A stretch of DNA of 64,000 nt. Source: Georgenia sp. SYP-B2076 (GTDB taxonomy: Bacteria > Actinomycetota > Actinomycetes > Actinomycetales > Actinomycetaceae). Shown here piece after piece: positions 33,347 to 42,303 of the stretch; within the stretch, counting starts at the first letter, position 1; the number at the start of each line of letters is the position of its first letter. Both the position numbers and the translations under genes were made by a program. Location of the stretch: positions 62,001 through 126,000 of the forward strand of contig NZ_RXOZ01000011.1 of NCBI RefSeq assembly GCF_003991205.1, given 5' to 3'. The notes under the pieces are model-generated. The model saw only the letters and a list, made by a program, of their open reading frames with translations. It searched no databases and had not been told where the DNA came from.

Positions 33347-34707
33347 CGACCACGCCCCTTACCAGCCAGAGTGTCGGCATGAACACCCCGACCATCGTCA
33401 AGGCGAACGTCTACCCCGTCGCCGGGCGCGACTGCATGGAGCTGAACCTCTCCGGCGCCCACGGCCCCTACTTCACCCGCAACATCGTGGTGCTGGAGGA
33501 CTCGGCCGGGAACACCGGCGTCGGCGAGGTGCCCGGCGGCCAGAAGATCACCAGCACCATCGAGGACTCGATCGGCCTGATCGTCGGCTCCTCCATCGGC
33601 GACTACAAGCGGATCCTCCGCGAGATCGGCGCCCGCTTCGCCGACCGGGACTCGGGCGGCCGCGGCCTGCAGACGTTCGACCTGCGCACCACCGTCCACG
33701 CCGTCACCGCCGTGGAGTCCGCGTACCTGGACCTGCTCGGCAAGCACCTCGGGGTGCCGGTCGCCGCCCTGCTCGGCGACGGGCAGCAGCGCGACTCCGT
33801 GCGCGCCCTGGGCTACCTGTTCTACGTCGGTGACCCCGACAAGACCACCCTCGACTACGTCCGCGAGCCCGGCTCGGACACCGACTGGTACCGCATCCGC
33901 CACGAGGAGGCCGTCACCCCCGAGGCGATCGTCCGCCAGGCGGAGGCGACGTACGAGAAGTACGGGTTCAAGGACTTCAAGCTCAAGGGTGGCGTGTTCG
34001 CCGGCGCGGAGGAGGTCAAGGCCATCAAGGCCCTCAAGGCCCGGTTCCCCGACGCGCGGGTCACCCTCGACCCGAACGGCGCCTGGTCGCTGCAGGAGGC
34101 CATCGAGCTGTGCACGCCGCTCGTGGGCACCCTCGCCTACGCCGAGGACCCGTGCGGGGCCGAGGACGGCTTCTCCGGCCGGGAGGTCCTCGCCGAGTTC
34201 CGGCGGGCCACCGGGCTGCCGACGGCGACGAACATGATCGCCACCGACTGGCGTCAGATGACGCACGCCCTGGCGCTGCAGTCCGTGTCGATCCCGCTGG
34301 CGGACCCGCACTTCTGGACGATGCAGGGGTCGGTGCGGGTGGCCCAGCTCTGCAACGACATGGGCCTGACGTGGGGCTGCCACTCCAACAACCACTTCGA
34401 CATCTCCCTGGCGATGATCGCCCACTGCGGCGCCGCGGCCCCCGGGGAGTACAACGCCCTGGACACGCACTGGATCTGGCAGGAGGGCATCGAGCGCCTC
34501 ACGGTCGAGCCGCCCCAGATCGTGGGCGGGGAGATCGCCATCTCGGACAAGCCGGGGCTGGGCGTCGACGTGGACATGGACCAGGTCCTGGCCGCGCACG
34601 AGCTCTACCTCGAGCACGCGCTGGGCGCGCGCGACGACGCCGAGGGCATGCAGTTCCTGATCCCCGGCTGGACCTTCGACAACAAGCGCCCGTCGATGGT
34701 CCGGTAA
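33343..34707 (+). CDS. gudD: Glucarate dehydratase
   Basis: A 454-residue enolase-superfamily enzyme removing water from D-glucarate to give 5-keto-4-deoxy-D-glucarate. The base motif FKLKGG, the metal ligands in LDPNG, AEDP and TATNM, and the catalytic histidine in CHSNNHFD are all in place. Length is close to E. coli GudD (446). The GTG start overlaps garR and is preceded by AGGAGGAG. The first 15 residues look like a short non-homologous extension. Related galactarate- or idarate-active enzymes cannot be excluded. Confidence 0.95.
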   Translation: MTTTPLTSQSVGMNTPTIVKANVYPVAGRDCMELNLSGAHGPYFTRNIVVLEDSAGNTGVGEVPGGQKITSTIEDSIGLIVGSSIGDYKRILREIGARFADRDSGGRGLQTFDLRTTVHAVTAVESAYLDLLGKHLGVPVAALLGDGQQRDSVRALGYLFYVGDPDKTTLDYVREPGSDTDWYRIRHEEAVTPEAIVRQAEATYEKYGFKDFKLKGGVFAGAEEVKAIKALKARFPDARVTLDPNGAWSLQEAIELCTPLVGTLAYAEDPCGAEDGFSGREVLAEFRRATGLPTATNMIATDWRQMTHALALQSVSIPLADPHFWTMQGSVRVAQLCNDMGLTWGCHSNNHFDISLAMIAHCGAAAPGEYNALDTHWIWQEGIERLTVEPPQIVGGEIAISDKPGLGVDVDMDQVLAAHELYLEHALGARDDAEGMQFLIPGWTFDNKRPSMVR

Positions 34708-34721
34708 GGATCTGCTGATCC

Positions 34722-34768
34722 GGCCCGGGGCCCGGTCGTCGTGTCCGGCGACGGCGGGGCCCCGGGCC
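34722..34768 (+). terminator. Hairpin 1 between gudD and garK
   Basis: GGCCCGGGGCCC (34722-34733) pairs with GGGCCCCGGGCC (34757-34768), 15 bases past the gudD stop. It may end or attenuate the transcript before garK. Confidence 0.6.
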
Positions 34769-34792
34769 ACCGCGCCGCCCTCGGGCCGGCGC

Positions 34793-34832
34793 GGGCCCGC
34801 CCGGTGGCCGACCGACACCGCCGGGCGGGCCC
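34793..34832 (+). terminator. Hairpin 2 between gudD and garK
   Basis: GGGCCCGCCCGG (34793-34804) pairs perfectly with CCGGGCGGGCCC (34821-34832), 47 bases before the garK start. Two stacked hairpins suggest that garK is expressed at a lower level than gudD or from its own promoter. Confidence 0.6.
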
Positions 34833-34878
34833 ATCATCATGAGCCGCTCGAACAGCCCCACCAGCGAAAGGCGTACGG

Positions 34879-36012
34879 ATGAAGATCGTCCTGGCCCCCG
34901 ACTCCTTCAAGGAGTCCATGTCCGCCCACGAGGCGGCCCTGGCGATGGAGCGCGGGGTGCGGGCCGTCTTCCCCGACGCGCAGTGCGTGCGCGTGCCGAT
35001 GGCCGACGGCGGGGAGGGCACCACCGAGGCGCTCGTCGCCGCCACGGGCGGCGAGCTCGTGGAGGCCGACGTGCACGACGCCCTGGGCCGGCCGATCCGG
35101 GCCCGGTACGGGTACGTGGCCGCCGAACGGCTCGCGATCGTCGAGGTCGCCGCGGCGGCCGGCATCGACCTGGTCGCCCCGCACGAGCGCGACCCGCTGC
35201 GTGCCAGCTCCGCAGGGGTGGGGGAGCTCCTCCTCGACGCCCTCGACCGCGGCGCCACCCGCCTCGTGGTGGGGCTGGGCGGCTCCGTCACCAACGACGG
35301 CGGCGCCGGGATGATGCAGGCGCTGGGCGTGCGGCTCCGGGACGGCGACGGCGCCGACCTGCCCGGCGGGGGAGGGGCCCTGGCCCGGCTCGCCTCGCTG
35401 GACCTATCCGGCCTGGACCGGCGCGTCGCGGGCCTCACGGTCGAGATCGCCTCGGACGTCACCAACCCGCTGCTGGGCCCGGAGGGGGCGAGCGCCGTCT
35501 TCGGCCCGCAGAAGGGCGCCACCCCGCGGGTGGTCGACGAGCTCGACGCCGCCCTGCACACCTGGGCGCGGGCCATCGCGGACGCCACGGGGCGGGCCGT
35601 GGCGGACGAGCCCGGGGCGGGCGCCGCCGGCGGGCTGGGCGCGGCGTTCCTGGCCTTCTTCCCGGCCACGATGTCCAGCGGCGTGGACGTGGTCGTCCGC
35701 GCCGCGCACCTGGAGGAGAAGCTGGACGGCGCCGACCTCGTCCTCACGGGCGAGGGGGCCGTGGACTCCCAGACCCTCCGCGGCAAGACGCCCTTCGGCG
35801 TCGCCCGCGCCGCCCGCCGCCACGACGTGCCCGTGATCGCCTTCGCCGGCTACGTCGGGGACGGCGCCGAGGTCCTCTACGACCACGGCTTCGCCGCCCT
35901 GGTCCCGATCGTCCGGTCGGTCACCGACCTGCCGGCCGCGCTCGCCGACGGGCCCGCCAACCTCCGGCTCGCCGTCGAGACGGTGTGCCGGGTGCTCGCG
36001 CTGCGGAGCTGA
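34879..36012 (+). CDS. garK: Glycerate 2-kinase (GarK/GlxK type)
   Basis: A 377-residue glycerate kinase of the bacterial GarK/GlxK family. It starts with the diagnostic APDSFKESMSAHEAA and contains VGLGGSVTNDGGAGMMQALG and LTGEGAVDSQT. It phosphorylates D-glycerate with ATP, probably to 2-phosphoglycerate, completing glucarate breakdown into glycolysis. GAAAGG precedes the ATG. It is separated from gudD by two hairpins but faces the same way. Confidence 0.93.
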   Translation: MKIVLAPDSFKESMSAHEAALAMERGVRAVFPDAQCVRVPMADGGEGTTEALVAATGGELVEADVHDALGRPIRARYGYVAAERLAIVEVAAAAGIDLVAPHERDPLRASSAGVGELLLDALDRGATRLVVGLGGSVTNDGGAGMMQALGVRLRDGDGADLPGGGGALARLASLDLSGLDRRVAGLTVEIASDVTNPLLGPEGASAVFGPQKGATPRVVDELDAALHTWARAIADATGRAVADEPGAGAAGGLGAAFLAFFPATMSSGVDVVVRAAHLEEKLDGADLVLTGEGAVDSQTLRGKTPFGVARAARRHDVPVIAFAGYVGDGAEVLYDHGFAALVPIVRSVTDLPAALADGPANLRLAVETVCRVLALRS

Positions 36013-36285
36013 CCGCGTGCGCACCCCGCCTCGCCGCCTGGGGCGACAGTGCCCGTCGGCCCCGGCGACGGCTCCCCGGGCCACCGGCTGGCCAGGTCGT
36101 CTTTCTCACACCCGATTGCTGGAACTACGGGCCCCGCGTGCGGTATGGCGGCCGCGTCCGTGGCGGCTTCTCGCCGTTCGCGGTCCCGCCCGCCGCGGTG
36201 GTGCCCGGTCCGTTCCCGGCAGGTGCCGCGCGCCCGGCCGCGGCCCCGCATGCGCGCTCTTGCGCGGGTTCCGTAGCCTAAGGTC
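36013..36285. other. 273-base gap before the ole cluster
   Basis: No gene. It contains the candidate leaderless promoter of oleA at its right end; nothing else is recognisable. Confidence 0.5.
36274..36279 (+). promoter_or_regulatory. Possible -10 box for leaderless oleA
   Basis: TAGCCT fits the actinobacterial TAnnnT pattern and ends six bases before the GTG start of oleA, which has only a poorly spaced AAGG as ribosome site. Transcription could begin on the start codon itself. This is inferred from spacing. Confidence 0.35.
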
Positions 36286-37317
36286 GTGAATCTCAAGGGA
36301 AACGCGACGTTCCGGTACCGCGACAGCGCCATCGTCGGCCTGTCCCACATCGAGGCCCCGATCGTGGTGACGTCCGCGAACTTCGAGGAGCGCCTCGCGC
36401 CGACGCGTGAGCGGCTGCGTCTTCCCGCGAACCTCCTCGAGCGCGTGTCCGGGGTGCGGGAGCGTCGCTGGTGGGCGCCGGGCACCGAGTTCGAGGACAT
36501 GGCGGCCGACGCTGGCAGCAAGGCCCTCGCGGAGGCGGGCGTCGACCCCTCGCAGGTGGGTCTGCTCATCAACACCTCCGTCTCGCGCAGCAGCCTCGAG
36601 CCGTCCGTGGCGGTCCGCGTCCACGACCGCATGGGCCTGCCCTCCTCGGCGATGAACTTCGACATCACCAACGCCTGCCTCGGCTTCATCAACGGCATCC
36701 AGCTGGCGGCCACGATGGTCGACGCCGGCCAGATCGACTACGCCGTCATCGTCAACAGCGAGGACGTCCGCACCACGCAGGAGGGCACGCTCGCCCGCCT
36801 CCTGGCCGACGGCGTGACCCGCGAGGAGTACTCCGACCAGTTCGCCTCCCTCACCCTGGGCGACGGCGCGGCGGCCGCCGTCATCGGCCGCGCCTCGGAG
36901 CGGCCCGACGGTCACCGCGTCCTCGGCGGCGTCTCACGCGCCGGGTCGGAGCACCACGCCCTGTGCGTCGGCTCCTTCGGCAAGATGACGACCGACACCA
37001 AGAACCTGCTCCGCCACGGCCTCAAGCTCGTCACCGACGCGTGGCACGAGGCCGAGCGGGACGGCTGGGACTGGGCCGGGCTGGACCGCTACGTCACCCA
37101 CCAGATCTCCACGCCCTACACCAAGGCCATCGTCGACGCGGTCAACCTCGACCCCGACGTCGTCCCGATCACCTTCGACCGGTGGGGCAACGTGGGCCCC
37201 GCCGCCATCGCCATGACCCTGTCCGAGCAGTCGGACACCCTCACCGCGGGAGACCGGGTGATGTGCCTGGGTGTGGGCTCCGGGCTGAACACGACCATGC
37301 TCGAGCTGGCGTGGTGA
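36286..37317 (+). CDS. oleA: OleA, acyl-CoA head-to-head condensing enzyme
   Basis: A 343-residue thiolase-superfamily enzyme of the KAS III branch. The nucleophile is Cys131 in ITNACLGF; the histidine of VTHQIS and the asparagine of RWGNVGPAA complete the triad. OleA joins two fatty acyl-CoA molecules head to head into a beta-keto acid, the first step of long-chain olefin synthesis. The downstream oleBC fusion and oleD distinguish it from an ordinary FabH. Its stop overlaps oleBC as GTGA. Confidence 0.92.
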   Translation: MNLKGNATFRYRDSAIVGLSHIEAPIVVTSANFEERLAPTRERLRLPANLLERVSGVRERRWWAPGTEFEDMAADAGSKALAEAGVDPSQVGLLINTSVSRSSLEPSVAVRVHDRMGLPSSAMNFDITNACLGFINGIQLAATMVDAGQIDYAVIVNSEDVRTTQEGTLARLLADGVTREEYSDQFASLTLGDGAAAAVIGRASERPDGHRVLGGVSRAGSEHHALCVGSFGKMTTDTKNLLRHGLKLVTDAWHEAERDGWDWAGLDRYVTHQISTPYTKAIVDAVNLDPDVVPITFDRWGNVGPAAIAMTLSEQSDTLTAGDRVMCLGVGSGLNTTMLELAW

Positions 37318-40106
37318 CCGCGCCCGTCCCCGCTGCGCCGTCCGACGACGCCGCGGGAGGGGTCCGCGGGTCCGCCGGGCCCGTCCCCGACCCGACGACG
37401 TGGCCCGGGGTGGACCCGGAGTGGTCCCGCGACGCCGTCGTGGGCGGGCGCCGGTGGCACTACCTCGACAACGCCGCGTCCCTGCCGGCCGGGACGACGC
37501 CCCGCGGGACGCTGCTGTGCGTGCACGGCAACCCGACGTGGTCCTACCTGTGGCGTTCCGTGCTCGCCGCCGGCGCCGACGCCGGCTGGCGGGTGGTCGC
37601 CGTGGACCAGCTCGAGATGGGCTACTCCGAGCGCACCGGCGCCCACCACCGGCTGGCGGACCGGGTGCGCCAGCTGGGCGGGCTCACCGACGCCCTCGGC
37701 CTGTCCGGGCCGAGCTGGGACGGCCTGCCGGTCGTGACGGTCGGGCACGACTGGGGCGGCGTCGTCTCCATGGGTTGGGCCGTGGACCACCCGCGCGAGC
37801 TCGCCGGGCTGGTGCTGACCAACACCGCCGTCTTCCAGGCCGCGGGAACGAAGGTGCCCTACCTGCTGCGCCTGGCCCGGCACCGCGCCGTCCACGGCCC
37901 GGCGACGGAGCTGAGCCCGGCGTTCCTCGACGTGACGCTCTCGCTGGCCCGACCGCCGCTGCCGGCGGACGTGCGAGCCGCGTACAAGGCGCCCTACCGC
38001 AGCGTCCGCGACCGGCGCGGCATCGGCGCGTTCGTCGAGGACATCCCGGTCGACGCCGCGCACCCCAGCCACGCCGAGCTCGCGCGCCTCGCCGCCGGGG
38101 TTGGCGCGCTCGGCGTGCCCGCCCTCATCATGTGGGGCCCGAAGGACCCCGTCTTCTACGAGCGCTACCTGCGCGACCTCCTCACGCGCCTGCCGCACGC
38201 CGACGTGCACCGGTTCGAGGGCGCCGGGCACCTGGTCGTCGAGGACGCCGACGTGGCCGGGACGGTCGTCACGTGGCTCGACCGCCGCCGGCTCGGCCGC
38301 GACGCCTCGGGGGCGCCCGCCGCGGCGCGGGCTCCCGGGGGTGACCGGAGCGGCCCGCGCCCCGCGCCGGGGCCGCTGCCGACGGCCGCCACCGCCCCCT
38401 ACCGCCCGCTGTACGCCGCGCTGCTCGAGCAGGCCGGCTCGGCCGCGGCCGCCGTCGTCGCCATGGGCGCGGCGGGACCCTCCAGCCTGACCTGGGCCGA
38501 GCTCGCCACGCGCGTGCACCACCTGGCCCTCGGGCTGGCGGACTCGGGCGTTCGGCCGGGGGACCGTGTCAGCCTGCTCATCCCGCCGGGGGTCGACCTG
38601 ACCACCGCCCTGTTCGCCTGCCTGCGCGTCGGGGCGACCGTCGTGCTGGCCGACGCCGGCCTGGGGATCAAGGGCCTGACGCGGGCTGTGCGCGGCGCCG
38701 CGCCGGACCACATCATCGGCATCGAGCGCGCGCTGGTCGCGGCCCGCGTGTTCGGCTGGCCGGGCCGGAAGTTCATCGCCCGCCCCGCCGTCGCCGGCAT
38801 CGAGATGCTCCCCCCCCGGACGGTGCACTCGCGCCGACGGGTGTTCGGCATCCACGGCAGCGTGCCCGAGCTCCTGGTCCGGGGCGCCTCGCTCGCAGCG
38901 GCCGGAACCCAGCTGCCGCCCGAGCCGGGCCCGGACTCCGACGCGGCGATCCTGTTCACCTCCGGCTCGACCGGCCCGGCCAAGGGCGTGGTGTACACCC
39001 ACCGCCGCCTGGCGGGGATGCGCGACGTCGTGGCGGCGACCTACGGGCTCTCGCCCGAGCGCAGCTTCGTCGCCGGGTTCGCGCCCTTCGCGCTGCTGGG
39101 CACCGCCCTCGGCGCAACCAGCGCCACCCCGGACATGGACGTCACCGCCCCGGCGACCCTCACCGCCGGCGCCCTGGCGGACGCGGTCGCGGCCATCGAC
39201 GCCTACGCCGTCTTCGCCTCGCCCTCGGCGCTGGACAACGTGGTGCGCACCTCCGGAGACCTCACCGAGGCGCAGCGCCACGCGCTGGGCGAGGTGCGGC
39301 TGTTCCTCTCCGCCGGGGCGCCCATCTCCTCGGCGCGCCTCGCCCGGGTCACGGACGTGATGCCGGCCGCCGACGCGCACACGCCCTACGGGATGACCGA
39401 GGCGCTGCCGCTGACGGACATCTCGCTCGGCCAGATCCGCGCCGCGGAGGCCGACGCCGCGGCGGGCGCCGTCCCCGGCGCGGGCAACGGCACGTGCGTC
39501 GGCGCCCCCGTGCCCGGCGCGCACGTGCGGATCGTCCCGCTCGATGACGAGGGCCGCGCCACCGGCGAGCCGACCGACGAGGCCGGCGTGACCGGCGAGG
39601 TCCTGGCGACGGCCCCCAACCTGAAGGACCGCTACGACCGGCTCTGGGCCACCCAGGACCACTCGGCGACCTGGCCGGGCTGGCACCGCACCGGCGACGT
39701 CGGGCACCTCGACGCCGCGGGCCGCCTGTGGATCGAGGGCAGGGTCACGCACGTCATCGTCACGGCCGCCGGTGTGGTGACCCCGGTGCAGGTCGAGAAC
39801 GACTCCCTCGCGGTCCGCGGCGTGGTCCGCGCGGCCGCGGTCGGCGTCGGGCCCATCGGCGCCCAGCAGGTCGTCGTCGTCGTCGAGACGGACCCGGACG
39901 TGCACGCCGGCGCCCGCCACCCCGCCACGCTCGCGCCGGAGGGGCTGGCCCGGGCCGTGCGCGCGGCCGCCCGGGTCCCGGTGGCAGCCGTGCTGCGCGT
40001 GCCCGAGGTGCCCACCGACGTGCGGCACAACTCGAAGGTCGAGCGCGGGCGGCTGGCCGCCTGGGCGACCCGCATGCTCGCGGGGGAGCGGGCGGGCAAC
40101 CCGTGA
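37314..40106 (+). CDS. oleBC: OleBC fusion: beta-lactone decarboxylase plus beta-lactone synthetase
   Basis: A 930-residue two-enzyme fusion. Residues 1-330 form an alpha/beta-hydrolase of haloalkane-dehalogenase type with nucleophile Asp146 (GHDWGG), which is OleB and releases CO2 from the beta-lactone to leave a cis-alkene. A Pro/Ala/Gly linker (about 330-365) joins an AMP-binding OleC domain with the ATP loop FTSGSTGPAKG near residue 548 and YGMTE further on, which makes the beta-lactone from the beta-hydroxy acid. The fusion is the arrangement known from actinobacterial ole clusters such as that of Micrococcus. The GTG start is coupled to oleA. Confidence 0.93.
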   Translation: MTAPVPAAPSDDAAGGVRGSAGPVPDPTTWPGVDPEWSRDAVVGGRRWHYLDNAASLPAGTTPRGTLLCVHGNPTWSYLWRSVLAAGADAGWRVVAVDQLEMGYSERTGAHHRLADRVRQLGGLTDALGLSGPSWDGLPVVTVGHDWGGVVSMGWAVDHPRELAGLVLTNTAVFQAAGTKVPYLLRLARHRAVHGPATELSPAFLDVTLSLARPPLPADVRAAYKAPYRSVRDRRGIGAFVEDIPVDAAHPSHAELARLAAGVGALGVPALIMWGPKDPVFYERYLRDLLTRLPHADVHRFEGAGHLVVEDADVAGTVVTWLDRRRLGRDASGAPAAARAPGGDRSGPRPAPGPLPTAATAPYRPLYAALLEQAGSAAAAVVAMGAAGPSSLTWAELATRVHHLALGLADSGVRPGDRVSLLIPPGVDLTTALFACLRVGATVVLADAGLGIKGLTRAVRGAAPDHIIGIERALVAARVFGWPGRKFIARPAVAGIEMLPPRTVHSRRRVFGIHGSVPELLVRGASLAAAGTQLPPEPGPDSDAAILFTSGSTGPAKGVVYTHRRLAGMRDVVAATYGLSPERSFVAGFAPFALLGTALGATSATPDMDVTAPATLTAGALADAVAAIDAYAVFASPSALDNVVRTSGDLTEAQRHALGEVRLFLSAGAPISSARLARVTDVMPAADAHTPYGMTEALPLTDISLGQIRAAEADAAAGAVPGAGNGTCVGAPVPGAHVRIVPLDDEGRATGEPTDEAGVTGEVLATAPNLKDRYDRLWATQDHSATWPGWHRTGDVGHLDAAGRLWIEGRVTHVIVTAAGVVTPVQVENDSLAVRGVVRAAAVGVGPIGAQQVVVVVETDPDVHAGARHPATLAPEGLARAVRAAARVPVAAVLRVPEVPTDVRHNSKVERGRLAAWATRMLAGERAGNP

Positions 40107-40152
40107 CGGCCGCCCGGACCCGCGCCGGACGCGAGCCCGCCGGGGGGCGCGC

Positions 40153-41124
40153 GTGAAGGTCCTGGTCACCGGTGCCAGCGGAATGCTCGGGCGTGAGGTG
40201 GCCGTCGCGCTGCTCGCGCGCGGGGACGAGGTCACCACGCTGCAGCGGCGCCCCTCCGCGCTCGCCGGCGCACGGGACGTGCGTGGCGCCGTGGACGACC
40301 CCGGGGTGGTCGCGGAGGCCACGCGGGGCCAGGACGCCGTCGTCCACCTGGCCGCGAAGGTGTCCTTCGCGGGCGCGCTCGCCGAGTTCGAGCGCACCAA
40401 CGTCGACGGCACCCGGCTGCTGGTGGACGCGGCGCGCGAGGCCGGGGCGCGCCGGTTCGTCTTCGTGTCCTCGCCGTCGGTGGCGCACACCGGCACCTCG
40501 ATCGTGGGCGAGGCCGCCGGGGTGGCCCAGCCCGCGCGCGCCCGGGGGAACTACGCCCGGACCAAGGCCGCCGCCGAGCTGCTGGCGCTGGGGGCGGACG
40601 CGCTCGGCTTCGCCGTCCTGGCAGTGCGCCCGCACATCGTGTGGGGGCCGGGGGACACCCAGCTGGTCCAGCGCGTCGTGGAGCGCTCCGCCGCCGGGCG
40701 CCTGCCGAACCTCGACGCCGGGGCCGCGCTCATCGACACCACGTACATCGACAACGCGGTCAGCGCGATCGTCGCCGGCCTGGACCGGGCGGAGCAGGCG
40801 CACGGCGAGGCGTTCGTGGTCACCAACGGCGAGCCGCGGCCGGTGGCGGAGCTCCTCGCCGCGATGTGCCACGCGGGCGGCGTGCCCGCCCCGCGCTGGG
40901 CCGTCCCGGGCGCGGTGGCGCGGGCGGCCGGGGCCGTCGTCGAGAAGGTGTGGGCCGTCCGCCCGGGCCGGGACGAGCCGCCGATGACCCGGTTCCTCGC
41001 CGAGCAGCTCTCCACGGCGCACTGGTTCGACCTGCGCCGCACCCGCGAGGCGCTCGGCTGGGAACCGACCGTCAGCCTCGACGAGGGGTTCACCCGCCTG
41101 GCCGACTACTACCGCAACCACTAG
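40153..41124 (+). CDS. oleD: OleD, NADPH-dependent beta-keto acid reductase
   Basis: A 323-residue short-chain dehydrogenase of the extended NAD-dependent epimerase type. TGASGMLG at 6-13 binds the cofactor, and the Tyr-x-x-x-Lys pair appears as NYARTK. In the ole pathway OleD reduces the OleA product to a beta-hydroxy acid for OleC. It starts 46 bases after oleBC with GGGGGG as a poor ribosome site. Alone it could be taken for a 3-beta-hydroxysteroid dehydrogenase; the neighbours settle it. Confidence 0.9.
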   Translation: MKVLVTGASGMLGREVAVALLARGDEVTTLQRRPSALAGARDVRGAVDDPGVVAEATRGQDAVVHLAAKVSFAGALAEFERTNVDGTRLLVDAAREAGARRFVFVSSPSVAHTGTSIVGEAAGVAQPARARGNYARTKAAAELLALGADALGFAVLAVRPHIVWGPGDTQLVQRVVERSAAGRLPNLDAGAALIDTTYIDNAVSAIVAGLDRAEQAHGEAFVVTNGEPRPVAELLAAMCHAGGVPAPRWAVPGAVARAAGAVVEKVWAVRPGRDEPPMTRFLAEQLSTAHWFDLRRTREALGWEPTVSLDEGFTRLADYYRNH

Positions 41125-41268
41125 GGCCGAGCGGTCAAGTACTAGCGGGACTACCGGCGGGTCCTCTCGCAGGCGCCTCGGAGCTGGGCACGGCGCTCGC
41201 CCGCCCGCGGTGCCGGCGCCTCGGAGCTGCGCGGGGCCGGAGCGCGGACCGCTCGCGCGCGGCGCCGC

Positions 41269-42102
41269 TCAGAACTCCTCGTGAGACTCCGGGTCCCCGC
41301 CGTACCGGCTCCCCTCGAGCGCCGTGATGCGGTCCATCTCCCACGCGCGCAGCGCGAACCGGAAGATGTCGAAGTTCTCGCGCTGGCGCTCCGGGTCCGC
41401 GGACTTCGGCACGGGGATGACGCCGAGCTGGTGGTGCCAGCGCAGCACCACCTGCGCGGGGGTGACGCCGTGGAACCCGGCCGCCTCGACCACCGCGGGC
41501 GCGTCGAGCAGCCGCCCGCGCCCCAGCGGCGTGTAGGAGGAGGTGAGGACCCCGCGCTCGGCGTCCGCCGCCCGCATCTGACTCTGCGGGAACGCGGGAT
41601 GCATCTCGATCTGGTTCACCGCGGGCGTCACGCCCGTCTCGCCGATCACCCGGTCCAGGTGCTCCGCGGTGAAGTTCGAGACCCCGATGGAGCGGACCCG
41701 GCCGTCCTCCCGGAGGGCGACGAGCGCCTTCCAGGTCTCCACGTACTTCTCCAGGCGCGGCAGCGGCCAGTGGATGAGATAGAGGTCGAGGTACTCCAGG
41801 CCGAGTGCCCGGCGAGTGTCCTCGAAGGCCCGCATGGTCTCCTCGTAACCCTGGTCGTTGCCCCGGACCTTGCTCGTGACGAGGACCTCCTCGCGGGGCA
41901 CCCCCGACTCGGCGATGCCCCGGCCCACGCCCCTCTCGTTGCCGTACTTCGCGGCGGTGTCTATGAGGCGGTAGCCGATCCGGATGGCCTCGGCGACGGC
42001 GGTGCGGGCCTCGTCGTCGTCCATCGGCCAGGTCCCCAGGCCGATCGCGGGGAGGGAGTGGCCGTCGTTGAGCGTGAGCCGTGGCACAGTCATGGCGGAC
42101 AT
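41269..42102 (-). CDS. Aldo/keto reductase
   Basis: A 277-residue AKR-fold oxidoreductase (AKR5-like). The catalytic Asp, Tyr and Lys lie in IDTAAKYGNE and TSKVRG, and the histidine in LIHWPLP; IPVPKSADPERQREN is the NADPH-phosphate loop. Such enzymes reduce aldehydes or 2,5-diketogluconate-like ketones. Two ATG starts, 42102 and 42093, both have weak ribosome sites, and the choice changes only three residues. It converges on oleD. Role not predictable beyond carbonyl reduction. Confidence 0.9.
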   Translation of the reverse strand: MSAMTVPRLTLNDGHSLPAIGLGTWPMDDDEARTAVAEAIRIGYRLIDTAAKYGNERGVGRGIAESGVPREEVLVTSKVRGNDQGYEETMRAFEDTRRALGLEYLDLYLIHWPLPRLEKYVETWKALVALREDGRVRSIGVSNFTAEHLDRVIGETGVTPAVNQIEMHPAFPQSQMRAADAERGVLTSSYTPLGRGRLLDAPAVVEAAGFHGVTPAQVVLRWHHQLGVIPVPKSADPERQRENFDIFRFALRAWEMDRITALEGSRYGGDPESHEEF

Positions 42103-42303
42103 TGTGCCCGAGCGCCGGGTCCCCTGCCCTGGTCGTGGGCCAACGCAACGCCTCGTCGCCCGCCCGGGTGGTGCTCCCCACATCGGCGGGCCTATCCGCA
42201 CCCGCGCGGACCACGCCCGGGCATAATCGCCAGACGAGCACGCCGGACCCGGCGTGCACCCGCCAGTGTGTGCGGGCCATGCGAGGAGGAGACCCTGGAC
42301 ACC

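Noticed and set aside
37116-40496. 1126-codon leftward frame across oleBC
   Set aside because: Long antisense frames are expected opposite GC-rich genes; the rightward strand has the OleB and OleC motifs.
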